Shown: in pieces, positions 39,689 through 50,419 of the stretch
How the letters are laid out: every line of letters begins with the position of its first letter
Position numbering within the stretch: position 1 is the first letter of the stretch
DNA from: Flavobacteriia bacterium
Lineage (GTDB): Bacteria > Bacteroidota > Bacteroidia > Flavobacteriales_D > Crocinitomicaceae
DNA: 64,000 nucleotides
Direction of reading: 5' to 3'
Assembly: GCA_947446925.1 (NCBI GenBank)
Contig: CANFHU010000007.1
Coordinates: 54,905-118,904 of the forward strand
Program-made: the position numbers and the translations under genes
The notes under the pieces: generated by a model
Databases searched by the model: none
Seen by the model: only the letters and a program-made list of their open reading frames with translations
Told to the model about the DNA's origin: nothing

Positions 39689-41154
39689 ATCAACTCCAAA
39701 ATAGATTTTAATACTTCAGCGCTTTCTTCATCTAAACGTTGCATCTCTTCCACAATCTCATTAGGTTGTCTTAAAGCAACTTCTTCTTTTTTATTTGGGT
39801 TTTTTGCACTTAAATCGTAGGTAGCTTTATCAATAGTAGCAACATCTATTGACCAAGAGTTTTCACTTTCGGAAAATGTTTTTTGTAATTCCACAAATTC
39901 TGCTAAATCCTTTTCATTCAAGGCATTTGTTTTTCCTAAATTTCTATCCAAGTTTAATTGATAGAACCATACTTTACGAGTTGGAGCTCCTTTCTCAAAG
40001 AAAAGTACAACCGTTTTTACACCTGCACCTGTGAATGTACCACCTGGTAAATCCAATACCGTATGTAAATTACAATCTTCCAATAAGAGTTTACGCAAAC
40101 TAATAGAAGCATTATCTGTATTGGAAAGGAAAGTGTTTTTGATTACTACCCCTGCTTTACCACCTGCTTTCAATATTTTTACAAAATGTTGCATAAACAA
40201 GGAAGCTGTTTCTCCTGTCTTGATTGGGAAGTTTTGTTGTACTTCAACTCGTTCTTTCCCACCAAATGGAGGATTGGCTAATATAACATCATAGCGGTCT
40301 TTCTCTTGAATATCCGCAATGTTTTCAGCTAATGTGTTTGTATGGATAATGTTTGGAGCTTCAACACCGTGAAGAATCATATTCATTGTAGCAATGATGT
40401 AGGCTAATGATTTCTTTTCCTTACCGTAAAACGTTTTCTTTTGTAAAGTTTCAATGTCTTTGGTAGTCAATTCTTTACTATTACGTAAATAATCAAATGC
40501 TTCTACCAAGAATCCTGCAGAACCAACAGCACCATCATAAATACGATCTCCGATTTTAGGGTGAACCACCTTGATAATGGTTTTAATCAATGGACGAGGA
40601 GTATAATATTCACCTCCATTACGTCCGGCATTACCCATATTTTTAATCTTGTCTTCATACAAGTGACTCATTTCGTGCTTTTCTGCATGGGTTCTGAAAC
40701 GCAGTGTATCAATTAAATTGATTACTTCACGCAAATTATAACCACTTTGAATTCTGTTTTTTAATTCAGAAAAGATTTCACCAATTTTATATTCTAACGT
40801 ATCTGCACTCGTTGCTTCTGTTTTGAATTTCTTCAAATAAGGAAACAATTGAATGTTTACGAAATCTGCTAAATCATCCCCTGACAATGCGTTATGATCC
40901 ATTTCGACTCCGCTCAATGTACCACTTTTTTTGATTTTAGGCGCAGCCCATACATTCCATTGAAATTCTGGAGCAATGATTGGTGTATATTCTTTACCTG
41001 TAAGTTCGGCAGCTGTTGCTTTATCTTGTTCTAAATCATCTAAATACTTTAGGAATAAAACCCAAGAGGTTTGCTCTACATAGTCTAATTCACTCCCACA
41101 TCCTGCATCTTTGTGCAAAATATCATCAATATTCTTAAATGTTTGTTCGAACAT
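39685..41154 (-). CDS. hsdM: Type I restriction-modification DNA methyltransferase
   Basis: GEYYTPRPLIKTIIKVVHPKIGDRIYDGAVGSAGFLVEAF; ANPPFGGKE. Confidence 0.96.
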   Translation of the reverse strand: MFEQTFKNIDDILHKDAGCGSELDYVEQTSWVLFLKYLDDLEQDKATAAELTGKEYTPIIAPEFQWNVWAAPKIKKSGTLSGVEMDHNALSGDDLADFVNIQLFPYLKKFKTEATSADTLEYKIGEIFSELKNRIQSGYNLREVINLIDTLRFRTHAEKHEMSHLYEDKIKNMGNAGRNGGEYYTPRPLIKTIIKVVHPKIGDRIYDGAVGSAGFLVEAFDYLRNSKELTTKDIETLQKKTFYGKEKKSLAYIIATMNMILHGVEAPNIIHTNTLAENIADIQEKDRYDVILANPPFGGKERVEVQQNFPIKTGETASLFMQHFVKILKAGGKAGVVIKNTFLSNTDNASISLRKLLLEDCNLHTVLDLPGGTFTGAGVKTVVLFFEKGAPTRKVWFYQLNLDRNLGKTNALNEKDLAEFVELQKTFSESENSWSIDVATIDKATYDLSAKNPNKKEEVALRQPNEIVEEMQRLDEESAEVLKSILELI

Positions 41155-41583
41155 ATGGTATTGTTTAGTGTTTAAAATGTGATTTACAATCTTTTAATCT
41201 ACAATGAGTTACTATCATCAATATAGCAAAGATTGAAACACCTTTTGAAAAGGTGAATATAAGAAAATATATGAAAAGGGGTGGATTTTAATTGATGGTT
41301 TTTTGTGTGCTAGGGCACCTTTCCTAACCTTAATTAAAGAAATCTTAAAATAATAAATGTCTTAATTAAAAAAGAATCAACCGTTGAAAAATTGATTGTA
41401 AATTATATAGAAAAAATGCAACTTTTTTTTTATTACATAGCCTACCTACCCTACCCCAGAGCCTCCTTCAACACCTTCGCCAAGAGGAAGAGTTGCGCGC
41501 TAATTTATAGGTAATTCGTTTGTTCTTTTGGCGTTTTTTGAGTACATTTAGTACATTAGGCAGTAATCAAACTAAACTTCGTC

Positions 41584-42510
41584 ATGGCAAAAAATTCCAA
41601 CAAACCAGCCCTCCCACAATTAACGAAGGTAAATTCTCTTAAAACCTTGGTGGAAAATCGTACGATCTACAATTTAGAACATTGTGAACTAAACCTCTTT
41701 GAAACCTACCAACAAGCAGATATGGTTTCCTTGAAATTTAATGATTTGGTAGTTACGAGTATGTTGCGCGGAAAAAAAATCATGCACCTCTTCGACCAGG
41801 AAGGTTTTGAATATGTCCCAGGACAATCGGTATTGGTTCCTTCCCAAGTTGAAATGAAAATTGATTTTCCGGAAGCCGAACTCAATAATCCTACCCAATG
41901 TTTAGCACTGGCTATCGACAATAAAAAAATCATGCAGACACTCGAATTCCTGAACGAAAAATACCCAAAAGAAGGCGTCAACAACTTCTGGACACTGGAT
42001 GAACGCAATTTCTTTTTCTATAATAATCCAGAATTATCTCAAACAATTAACAAACTCATCACGATATGTCAAAGTTCTAACCTTACCAAAGACGTTCTTG
42101 CGGATTTAGCGCTCCAAGAATTAATTGTGCAAATTTCACAAAGCCAGAATGTAACAGCAATAAACAATAACCGTACGATGGAACAAAATTCCTACCTCAC
42201 CGAAATTTTAGCGTACATCCAAGCAAACCTAACCGCGAAAATCAACCTACAAGACATCGCCAACAAAGTAGGACTTAGCACCACTTCTTTTTATCGCTTG
42301 TTTAAACGAGAATTAGGAATGAGTCCTTTGGAATATATCATGTTAGAACGTATCAAACTTGCCAAACAACTTCTCAAAGACCAAAACGCTTACATCAAAA
42401 ATGTATGTTACGAAACTGGTTTTGAAGATAGTAACTATTTTATTCGCGCATTTAAATTACATGAAGGTATAACGCCGAAACAATACCAATTATTGAATAG
42501 AGGGGCGTGA
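41584..42510 (+). CDS. AraC-family transcriptional regulator
   Basis: C-terminal double HTH: LQDIANKVGLSTTSFYRLFKRELGMSPLEYIMLERIKLAKQLL...NYFIRAFKLHEGITPKQY. Confidence 0.92.
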   Translation: MAKNSNKPALPQLTKVNSLKTLVENRTIYNLEHCELNLFETYQQADMVSLKFNDLVVTSMLRGKKIMHLFDQEGFEYVPGQSVLVPSQVEMKIDFPEAELNNPTQCLALAIDNKKIMQTLEFLNEKYPKEGVNNFWTLDERNFFFYNNPELSQTINKLITICQSSNLTKDVLADLALQELIVQISQSQNVTAINNNRTMEQNSYLTEILAYIQANLTAKINLQDIANKVGLSTTSFYRLFKRELGMSPLEYIMLERIKLAKQLLKDQNAYIKNVCYETGFEDSNYFIRAFKLHEGITPKQYQLLNRGA

Positions 42511-42655
42511 CGGGAGTGACGGAAGTGAGGAGTGACGGAAGTGAGGAGTGACGGAAGTGAGGAGTGACGGAAGTGAGGAGTGACGGAAGTGACGGGAGTG
42601 ATGAGTGACGAAAGTGAAGAGTGACGGAAGTGAAGAGAGACGGAAGTGACGAAAA
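42506..42655. repeat. 16-bp tandem repeat array (GGAAGTGAGGAGTGAC) with degenerate flanks
   Basis: Four perfect copies 42521-42584, degenerate copies on both sides. Confidence 0.95.
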
Positions 42656-42679
42656 AAGAGAAGATTGAAAACTACAGTA

Positions 42680-43057
42680 TTATTCACCATATTTTAGTGC
42701 GTGAAGATGTTCCAATTCTTCAGGGGTAAACATACGAGAATGAACTATAAATCGATATCCCATTGGGATTTCTAAGGAAAAACTCGAACCTCGACCAACC
42801 GTAATATCTATGGTGAGTTCGGTATATTGCCAATATTCAAATTGGTCTTTTGCCATCCAAAATTCACAGCCTGCAATTTCTCCCAGACAGACATCACTAG
42901 CACCAATGATAAAATCTCCTTTTTCAAAACACATCGGTTGTGAACCATCACAACATCCACCGCTTTGATGAAATAAGAGTTCGCCAAATTGTTGTTTCAA
43001 CGTTTCTACCAACGCACGTGCTGCATCGGTCATCTGAATTCTTGCTACTGTTTTCAT
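42680..43057 (-). CDS. DUF779 domain-containing protein
   Basis: HQSGGCCDGSQPMCFEKGDFIIGASDVCLGEIAGCEFWMAKDQFEYWQYTELTIDI; adjacent to ALDH. Confidence 0.9.
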   Translation of the reverse strand: MKTVARIQMTDAARALVETLKQQFGELLFHQSGGCCDGSQPMCFEKGDFIIGASDVCLGEIAGCEFWMAKDQFEYWQYTELTIDITVGRGSSFSLEIPMGYRFIVHSRMFTPEELEHLHALKYGE

Positions 43058-43110
43058 GGCGTAATTCATTAAAAACCCCTCGACCATAGCCGAGGGGAAT
43101 GATTAATTTA

Positions 43111-44610
43111 TCAAAAGAAACCTAATTTGTTTTTGCTGTAAGAAATCAACATGTTTTTCGTTTGACGGTAATAACCCAACATCATTTTGTGGTTTTCACG
43201 ACCAAATCCAGATTTTTTGTAGCCTCCAAATGGTGCGTGTGCTGGATAAGCATGGTAACAATTTACCCATACCCTACCCGCTTGAATCGCTCTTGGTACT
43301 TGGTATAATTCGTGTGCGTCGCGGGTCCAAACTCCTGCACCTAATCCATACATGGTATCATTCGCAATTTCAATCGCTTCTTCAGTAGTTTTAAACGTAG
43401 TCACACATACCACAGGACCAAAAATCTCTTCTTGGAAAATGCGCATTTTGTTGTGTCCTTTAAATAGTGTTGGTTGAATGTAATATCCACCTTCCAATTC
43501 ACCATCTAATTTTTTTACATCTCCACCGCAAAGTAATTCAGCACCTTCTTCTCTGCCTAATTTCAAATACGATTGAATTTTTTCATATTGATCATTCGAT
43601 GCTTGCGCTCCCATCATTGTGTTTGGATCCAAAGGATTTCCCATCACAATTGCATTGGTGCGTTCGATCACACGGGACATAAATTTGTCGTAAATACTTT
43701 CATGTACTAAGATACGCGAAGGACAAGTACAAACTTCACCTTGGTTTACCGCAAATAATACTGCACCTTCAATCGCTTTATCGAAGAATTCATCGTCTGC
43801 ATCCGCTATGGATGGGAAGAAAATATTCGGGGATTTACCACCTAGTTCCATGGTCACCGGAATTAAATTTTCCGATGCATATTGCATTATCAAACGACCA
43901 GTAGTAGTTTCTCCCGTAAAGGAAACTTTCGCAATACGCGGAGATTGCGCCAATGGTTTTCCTGCTTCAGGACCAAATCCTGTCACCACATTTATCACCC
44001 CTGCAGGCAATACATCTTGGATCAATTCCATAAAACACATGATGGAAGTTGGTGTTTGTTCCGCAGGTTTAACTACTGCACAACATCCAGCAGCCAAGGC
44101 AGGTGCTATTTTCCATATCGCCATTAACAGCGGGAAATTCCATGGAATAATTTGCCCAACAACACCTAATGGTTCATGCAAAACGATACTTACTGTGGTT
44201 TCATCGTGCTCTGAAATAGAACCTTCTTCTGCACGAATCACGCCTGCAAAATAACGTAAATGGTCGATACACAAAGGCAAATCCACGTTGATTGTTTCAC
44301 GAATAGGCTTGCCATTATCAATCGTTTCCACCGTTGCCAAATAAGTTAAATTGGCCTCCATGATGTCTGCAATTTTATGCATAATCCCTGCACGGTATGC
44401 AGCGGATGTTTTGCTCCACGTTTTAAATGCTTCATGTGCAGCATCTAACGCTAATTCAATATCTTCTTTACCCGAACGAGCGGCTGTTGTAAATACTTTA
44501 CCATCAATTGGACTTGTATTCTCAAAATAAACCCCATTTACAGGAGCAACAAATTTACCTCCGATAAAATTATCATATTGAGCTTTGAAAGTTGGTCTAA
44601 CGTGTGTCAT
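43111..44610 (-). CDS. Aldehyde dehydrogenase family protein (ExaC/AcoD-like)
   Basis: [54 protein letters not shown]; track start over-extended. Confidence 0.93.
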   Translation of the reverse strand: MTHVRPTFKAQYDNFIGGKFVAPVNGVYFENTSPIDGKVFTTAARSGKEDIELALDAAHEAFKTWSKTSAAYRAGIMHKIADIMEANLTYLATVETIDNGKPIRETINVDLPLCIDHLRYFAGVIRAEEGSISEHDETTVSIVLHEPLGVVGQIIPWNFPLLMAIWKIAPALAAGCCAVVKPAEQTPTSIMCFMELIQDVLPAGVINVVTGFGPEAGKPLAQSPRIAKVSFTGETTTGRLIMQYASENLIPVTMELGGKSPNIFFPSIADADDEFFDKAIEGAVLFAVNQGEVCTCPSRILVHESIYDKFMSRVIERTNAIVMGNPLDPNTMMGAQASNDQYEKIQSYLKLGREEGAELLCGGDVKKLDGELEGGYYIQPTLFKGHNKMRIFQEEIFGPVVCVTTFKTTEEAIEIANDTMYGLGAGVWTRDAHELYQVPRAIQAGRVWVNCYHAYPAHAPFGGYKKSGFGRENHKMMLGYYRQTKNMLISYSKNKLGFF

Positions 44611-44844
44611 GACTTTAGGTTTTAATAGGTTTATACTGCAATAATACCGAACGAAATTCCAAACGAATAGCACAATCGTGTCAGATGATAGCACAAAATG
44701 AGCGACGAGTTTAGAGAGAAGAGTGACGAAAGCTAAATATTTTATAAGGGACGAGCGATTGAAGAAATAGTAAAAGAGAAGCGAGAAGTCGATAAATAAA
44801 ACGTGTGATTTTTTCGTAAATTTGCACGCGCAAAAGGCAAACTT

Positions 44845-45426
44845 ATGTTAGGACTAAAATTACGTACCGATCCACGATGGGTAAACATCGCAGAATCAAA
44901 TTTAGAGGAATTATTGACAGACCACGCTTGGTGTGAGCAAAAGGCTGCATCCAACGCGATTTCGTTGGTGGCGTACAATTCTGAATTAGAGGATTTAGTA
45001 ACAGACCTATTAGCGATTGCGAAGGAAGAAGTAGAACATTTCCAGCAGGTGCACGAACTCATGAAACGCAGAGGATATGTACTTGGTCGTGAACGTAAAG
45101 ACGACTATGTCAACGAACTATACAAATTCATGAAAAAAGATGGAAGTCGTAACGATGCATTAATCGATCGTTTGCTTTTTGCTGCCATGATTGAAGCGCG
45201 TAGTTGCGAACGTTTCAAAGTACTCTCAGAAAACATACAAGACGAAGAATTAAAAGTGTTTTACCGTGATTTAATGGCAAGTGAAGCAGGGCATTACACG
45301 ACATTTTTAGGCTATGCCCGCAAATACACACTAAGTGTAGACGTTGAAAAACGTTGGAAAGAATGGATCGACTTTGAAGATTCTATCATCACCAAATACG
45401 GAAATAAAGAAACAGTCCACGGATAA
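44845..45426 (+). CDS. miaE: tRNA-(ms2io6A)-hydroxylase
   Basis: [61 protein letters not shown] di-iron pattern. Confidence 0.9.
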   Translation: MLGLKLRTDPRWVNIAESNLEELLTDHAWCEQKAASNAISLVAYNSELEDLVTDLLAIAKEEVEHFQQVHELMKRRGYVLGRERKDDYVNELYKFMKKDGSRNDALIDRLLFAAMIEARSCERFKVLSENIQDEELKVFYRDLMASEAGHYTTFLGYARKYTLSVDVEKRWKEWIDFEDSIITKYGNKETVHG

Positions 45427-45427
45427 C

Positions 45428-45616
45428 ATGGAAGACGATTACAGCGCTTTCTCCAAAGCCAATCAATTAGACAAAGATGATTTCTACCTCACGCCTGAGG
45501 GTTACCGAGTATTCACCGAAAAATACTTGCTCAAACGTGGTTATTGCTGCAAAAATGGTTGCAGACATTGTCCATATGGTTTCGATAAAAAAAGCGGAAG
45601 GATTAAGAATCGGTAA
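45428..45616 (+). CDS. DUF5522-like small Cys-rich protein
   Basis: FYLTPEGYRVFTEKYLLKRGYCCKNGCRHCPYGF. Confidence 0.8.
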   Translation: MEDDYSAFSKANQLDKDDFYLTPEGYRVFTEKYLLKRGYCCKNGCRHCPYGFDKKSGRIKNR

Positions 45617-45855
45617 AAAATCAAACCCTTTAATTAAAATACATTAACACTAGTTATTTAGTGCGTTTTACATAATCTAGATAAGATTGGTGTGAAACCA
45701 ATAATCCTATTACTGAAGTAAATAAGAGGATAATAATATTCAATTCGTGATACTAATCTTGTAATACGTTCACGAAAAAAATAATTGAAAAACCAAAAAA
45801 GATTAAAAATTAATCACTAAATTAGATTGTAAATTAATCAAAAAAACAATCAATT

Positions 45856-46689
45856 ATGAAAAGTGACGACATTAAATCTTTATTTAAACAATTTGAAAAC
45901 ATTACCTCCGAATATAATGGAGTCGAATGTTGGAGCGCTCGAGAATTACAAATATTATTAGGGTATAGCAAATGGGAAAATTTTGTGAAAGTCATAGAAA
46001 AAGCAAAGTTTTCATGTGTTAATTCAGGTGAAAAAATAGAACATCATTTTCCTGACGTCAGGAAGTCAATAATCACAGGTAAAAGAACTGAAAAACAGAT
46101 AGATGACATACTTTTAACACGCTATGCATGCTACTTAATTGCACAAAATGGTGATGCTCGAAAAGTCGAAATCGCTTTTGCTCAAACCTATTTTGCTGTT
46201 CAAACACGTAAAGCTGAAGTAGTTGAACAACGATTATTAGATTACGAACGAATAAAAGCAAGGGAAAAATTAAGCCAAACAGAAAAACAATTATCTGGAA
46301 TTTTATTCGAACGCGGAATCAATGAAAAAGGTTTTGCAATAATTCGTTCTAAAGGAGATCAAGCACTTTTTAATATAAGTACCCACGAGTTAAAGAAAAA
46401 AATGGGTGTACCAATAAACAGACCTGTTGCAGATTTCCTTCCTACCATCGGCATAAAAGCAAAAGACCTCGCAGCTGAAATGACTAGCATGAACGTACAA
46501 ACTAAAGCATTGAAAGGACATTCTCCCATCGAAAAAGAACACATCGATAATAATAAAGCAGTGCGTGGTGTACTTGTAAATCGAGGTATTCAGCTAGAAA
46601 AACTTCCGCCAAGTGAGGATGTCAAAAAATTGCAGCGTAAATTAGCAAACGAAGAAAAAAAAGTGGTGAAAATAAAACCGAAAAAATAA
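45856..46689 (+). CDS. dinD: DNA damage-inducible protein D-like
   Basis: WSARELQILLGYSKWENFVKVIEKA; KGHSPIEKEHIDNNKAVRGVLVNRGI. Confidence 0.9.
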   Translation: MKSDDIKSLFKQFENITSEYNGVECWSARELQILLGYSKWENFVKVIEKAKFSCVNSGEKIEHHFPDVRKSIITGKRTEKQIDDILLTRYACYLIAQNGDARKVEIAFAQTYFAVQTRKAEVVEQRLLDYERIKAREKLSQTEKQLSGILFERGINEKGFAIIRSKGDQALFNISTHELKKKMGVPINRPVADFLPTIGIKAKDLAAEMTSMNVQTKALKGHSPIEKEHIDNNKAVRGVLVNRGIQLEKLPPSEDVKKLQRKLANEEKKVVKIKPKK

Positions 46690-46693
46690 GGAA

Positions 46694-47065
46694 ATGCAAC
46701 AAAAACAACCTTTCTCCCTGCGTGCTCGCATCAAAAGTTTTGACTACGCTATACAGGGAATAATTACGTTCTTCAAAAATGAACACAATGCAAGGATACA
46801 TGCAGTTGCAGCGATTGCGGTAATTGCTTTAGGTTGGTATTGCAAGTTAAACCGAATGGAATGGTGTTGGATTAGCCTTTCAATAGGATTGGTAATCCTT
46901 GCAGAAATGTTGAATACAGCCATTGAATATCTAACCGATTTAGTTTCTCCAGCAATGCATCCACTTGCTAAAAAAACAAAAGATGTTGCATCTGGCGCAG
47001 TACTTATTACTGCACTGATGGCAGTTGTCATTGGATTATTCATCTTTTTACCAAAGTTTTTATAG
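46694..47065 (+). CDS. dgkA: Diacylglycerol kinase family protein
   Basis: EHNARIHAVAAIAVIALGW, AEMLNTAIEYLTDLVSP, AKKTKDVASGAVL. Confidence 0.93.
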   Translation: MQQKQPFSLRARIKSFDYAIQGIITFFKNEHNARIHAVAAIAVIALGWYCKLNRMEWCWISLSIGLVILAEMLNTAIEYLTDLVSPAMHPLAKKTKDVASGAVLITALMAVVIGLFIFLPKFL

Positions 47066-47148
47066 CCCTTTTAATTAATCCCTGACTGCTTATTACTGCT
47101 TGTAATTCAAACTTTATTCGGAACTTTACACACTAGATTTTTTTTAAA

Positions 47149-48042
47149 ATGACCAACGACATTACCGACGAACAAACAGCAATCAAAACCACTTGGTTTA
47201 GCATTTTTGGAAACACAAGTTTAGCAATTATAAAAGGGTTAGCTGGTTTTTTTGGCAATTCCTATGCATTAATAGCGGATGCAATTGAGTCAACCACCGA
47301 CATATTTGCTTCATTCTTAGTGTTATTTGGAATAAAATACGCTAGTAGACCAGCAGACGAAAATCATCCTTACGGACATGGTCGTGCAGAACCTCTTATC
47401 ACGTTTTTAGTCGTTGCTTTCCTTATTACTTCCGCATGCATTATTGCCTATGAAAGCATTCTGAATATTGGAACTCCGCATGGACTACCAAAACCGTGGA
47501 CTTTATTCTTTTTGGGCGGTATCATTTTATGGAAGGAAATCTCCTACCGTTTAGTCATTAAAAAAGCAAAAGAAATAAATAGTTCCTCCTTAAAAGCAGA
47601 CGCTTGGCATCACCGGAGCGATGCAATCACCTCTATTTCTGCCTTTATCGGAATTTCTATCGCTTTATATTTTGGAAAAGGGTATGAATCTGCAGACGAT
47701 TGGGCCGCACTTTTTGCCTCTGGATTTATACTTTATAATAGTTACCTCATCTTTAGACCTGCATTGGGAGAAATCATGGATGAACATACCTACGACGAAT
47801 TAGTAGAAGAAATACGGATTGTAGCACTTGAGGTTCCTGGCGTATATGGCACCGAAAAATGTTTTATTCGCAAAGCAGGCATGAAATACCACGTTGACTT
47901 ACATGCACGCGTGGATGGTTCAATTTCGGTTACGGAAGGACATACTATTTCCCATTTACTGAAAGACACGTTACGCAAGGAAATTAAAACGCTTGGACAT
48001 GTATTAATCCACATTGAACCAACCGAACCTAGCAAATTATAA
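47149..48042 (+). CDS. Cation diffusion facilitator family transporter
   Basis: LIADAIESTTDIFAS, HPYGHGRAEPL, DAWHHRSDA. Confidence 0.93.
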   Translation: MTNDITDEQTAIKTTWFSIFGNTSLAIIKGLAGFFGNSYALIADAIESTTDIFASFLVLFGIKYASRPADENHPYGHGRAEPLITFLVVAFLITSACIIAYESILNIGTPHGLPKPWTLFFLGGIILWKEISYRLVIKKAKEINSSSLKADAWHHRSDAITSISAFIGISIALYFGKGYESADDWAALFASGFILYNSYLIFRPALGEIMDEHTYDELVEEIRIVALEVPGVYGTEKCFIRKAGMKYHVDLHARVDGSISVTEGHTISHLLKDTLRKEIKTLGHVLIHIEPTEPSKL

Positions 48043-48089
48043 ATCGAGCAAAAAAAGTTTTCGAATAGATTAATCTTTACTTTTGTATC

Positions 48090-49082
48090 GTGGTAAAAAT
48101 TAGAGATATTGAATTGGGAGAATTCCCATTATTATTGGCTCCAATGGAGGATGTAAGTGATCCACCATTTCGTGCATTATGCAAAAAACATGGAGCAGAC
48201 TTAATGTACACCGAATTTATTTCCTCCGAAGGATTGATTCGCGATGCTGCAAAAAGTGTCAAAAAATTGGACATCTACGAATATGAGCGACCTGTTGGAA
48301 TCCAAATTTTCGGGTATGATATCGAAAGTATGAAAACCTCGGCGCAAATTATCGAGAAAACGAATCCAGATATTATTGACATCAATTTTGGTTGTCCAGT
48401 AAAAAAAGTAACCTGTAAAGGTGCTGGTGCAGGTATGTTACAAGACATTCCCAAGCTGATCAAAATGACAGAAGAAATTGTGAAAATCACGAATCTACCC
48501 GTTACAGTGAAAACACGTTTAGGCTGGGACGATAAATCGAAATTTGTAGTTTCCACTGCTGAAAAATTACAAGATGTTGGTGTGGAAGCAGTTTCTATTC
48601 ACGGTCGAACGAGACAACAATTATATAAAGGAGACGCTGATTGGACCTTAATTGGGGAAGTCAAAAACAATCCTCGTATGCATATTCCGATATTTGGAAA
48701 TGGAGATATCGACACACCCGAAAAAGCATTGGAATATAAAAACCGCTATGGTGTAGACGGTATCATGATTGGGCGTGCTAGTATCGGCTACCCATGGATT
48801 TTCAATGAAGTAAAGCATTTCATGAAAACTGGTGAATATCTAGCTCCACCTTCCGTTGCAGACCGCGTAGCGATTGCAAAAGAACACTTACAAATGAGTG
48901 TGGCTTGGAAAGGAGAAGGATTAGGTATTGCAGAAATGAAACGTCACTATTCCAATTATTTTAAAGGAATTTCACATATGAAAGAATACCGCATGAAATT
49001 AGTAACTTCCTTTAACCTACAAGAAATCTATGACACCTTAGATTATATACAAGATCACGCAGATGAATTCACATTTATATAA
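48090..49082 (+). CDS. dusB: tRNA-dihydrouridine synthase
   Basis: LLLAPMEDVSDPPFRALCKKHGADLMYTEFISSEGL, NFGCPVKKV, HGRTRQQLYKG; GTG start. Confidence 0.93.
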   Translation: MVKIRDIELGEFPLLLAPMEDVSDPPFRALCKKHGADLMYTEFISSEGLIRDAAKSVKKLDIYEYERPVGIQIFGYDIESMKTSAQIIEKTNPDIIDINFGCPVKKVTCKGAGAGMLQDIPKLIKMTEEIVKITNLPVTVKTRLGWDDKSKFVVSTAEKLQDVGVEAVSIHGRTRQQLYKGDADWTLIGEVKNNPRMHIPIFGNGDIDTPEKALEYKNRYGVDGIMIGRASIGYPWIFNEVKHFMKTGEYLAPPSVADRVAIAKEHLQMSVAWKGEGLGIAEMKRHYSNYFKGISHMKEYRMKLVTSFNLQEIYDTLDYIQDHADEFTFI

Positions 49083-49122
49083 CAAGAAAAGGGCGATTAA
49101 TATCGCCCTTTTCTTGTTATAA
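49081..49122 (+). terminator. Terminator downstream of dusB
   Basis: AACAAGAAAAGGGCGAttaataTCGCCCTTTTCTTGTT. Confidence 0.9.
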
Positions 49123-49134
49123 AAGCATTACTAT

Positions 49135-49974
49135 TTAATGTTTCATCACAAAAGGAAATGTTTTATTTGCAACCGTTACCGTTGCCTGATCATCGCAGGT
49201 TCCATCGCCATAATCTACGATAGCATCCAATTTACCAGTACGTTCAATTTTTAATTTACCAGATTTAATCCAAGAACATCCGTTCGCTTTAACCAATGGT
49301 GTAATTGTAGTGAATTTGTATGCGTTACCCGTAGCATTGATCCCAGAACTTGTTCCAGAAATTTCAAAAACATCATCCGAAAAGTTATCTTTCGTATCAT
49401 ATCCTGCAGTCATTGTTCGAGTTCTATCCGTATTCCAAGTAATTACTCCTCCATCCGCTTTTGTAACTTTTCCATTTACAACTACAATACGGAAAGAATG
49501 ATCGTCTAAAACAGTTAAGGTTTTAGTTCCAGAAACTCCATTATTATTCACAAAATAATCTTGCGTTGTATATACGACTGAAGATCCTACGATATTTTTA
49601 TTTCCGATAAGTTTAACTTGAATTTTACCTCTTCTATATTTACCATCTTTACACAAACAATTCTCTAAACCAAAATCCACCGTTGCAGTAAATGTTTTTA
49701 AAATAGTATCAACAGTTGTTGTGATTTTTGCACATGGATACTTCGTTGAGTCTATTCCCTTAACCGTTGCTTCTAATCCTGTTTGATCTGTCACTTCTTT
49801 TAAATCCATAAATGCTGCATCAGCAGTATTATCATCATTAGCACTTGTTGAAATTGCCGAAGAAGCGGTTGATGGATCTTCAGAGATTACACTTTCTTTT
49901 TTACATGCAATAAATACAACGAAAGATCCGAGTAATAGTAATGATTTAGCAGAAAAAATTGATTTTAATTTCAT
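49135..49974 (-). CDS. Hypothetical lipoprotein
   Basis: Signal with lipobox-like FIACKKE. Confidence 0.75.
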   Translation of the reverse strand: MKLKSIFSAKSLLLLGSFVVFIACKKESVISEDPSTASSAISTSANDDNTADAAFMDLKEVTDQTGLEATVKGIDSTKYPCAKITTTVDTILKTFTATVDFGLENCLCKDGKYRRGKIQVKLIGNKNIVGSSVVYTTQDYFVNNNGVSGTKTLTVLDDHSFRIVVVNGKVTKADGGVITWNTDRTRTMTAGYDTKDNFSDDVFEISGTSSGINATGNAYKFTTITPLVKANGCSWIKSGKLKIERTGKLDAIVDYGDGTCDDQATVTVANKTFPFVMKH

Positions 49975-50419
49975 ATTTCTTAATTTTTATTGGTTTATAT
50001 AAATATAGACGACAAAAAAACAAAAAGGTTTAATCTACAATGAAAAAAAGTATTAATTTTTTAGTACCTCAATAGATAAAGTTATATAAAAATATATTTT
50101 TTGACACGCATAAATTCAGTGAATTTAAAAAAAGAAGGGATGAAAATCAGATGAAATTAAGTTAGAATTAACTTTAAATAAGGTATGCTTATTATATAAT
50201 TATCAATTTACAAAATAGGATTATATAAAGTAAATTATATAGGATTGATAAAACACTCATGGAATTATTCATTTACAAAAATAGCGATATTGGAAGTCTC
50301 ACTTTCACGGGAAAAGAAAAGTTATGAAAACGAAAATGTGTGTGAATCAAAACCGATATTTTTTTTGTCAATTTTATTTATTTTGTATACATTTATTAAA
50401 CATGTTTAAGTTTAAAACC

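Noticed and set aside
42490-42690. 66-aa minus-strand ORF rich in HFRHSSLPSL
   Set aside because: Product of the 16-bp tandem repeat array, not a credible protein.
44742-45062. 106-aa minus-strand ORF
   Set aside because: Antisense to miaE, no recognisable motif.
26650-45855. Similar AT-rich sequences upstream of the DUF1016 remnant (~26670-26705) and dinD (~45805-45845)
   Set aside because: Both contain TAAATTAGATT and AATCAA, but low complexity makes a shared operator unsupported without a genome-wide motif test.
41193-50043. 15-nt identity TTTAATCTACAATGA upstream of hsdM (41193) and of the 49974 lipoprotein (50029)
   Set aside because: A 15-mer match in an AT-rich 64-kb window is expected by chance; no further shared context.
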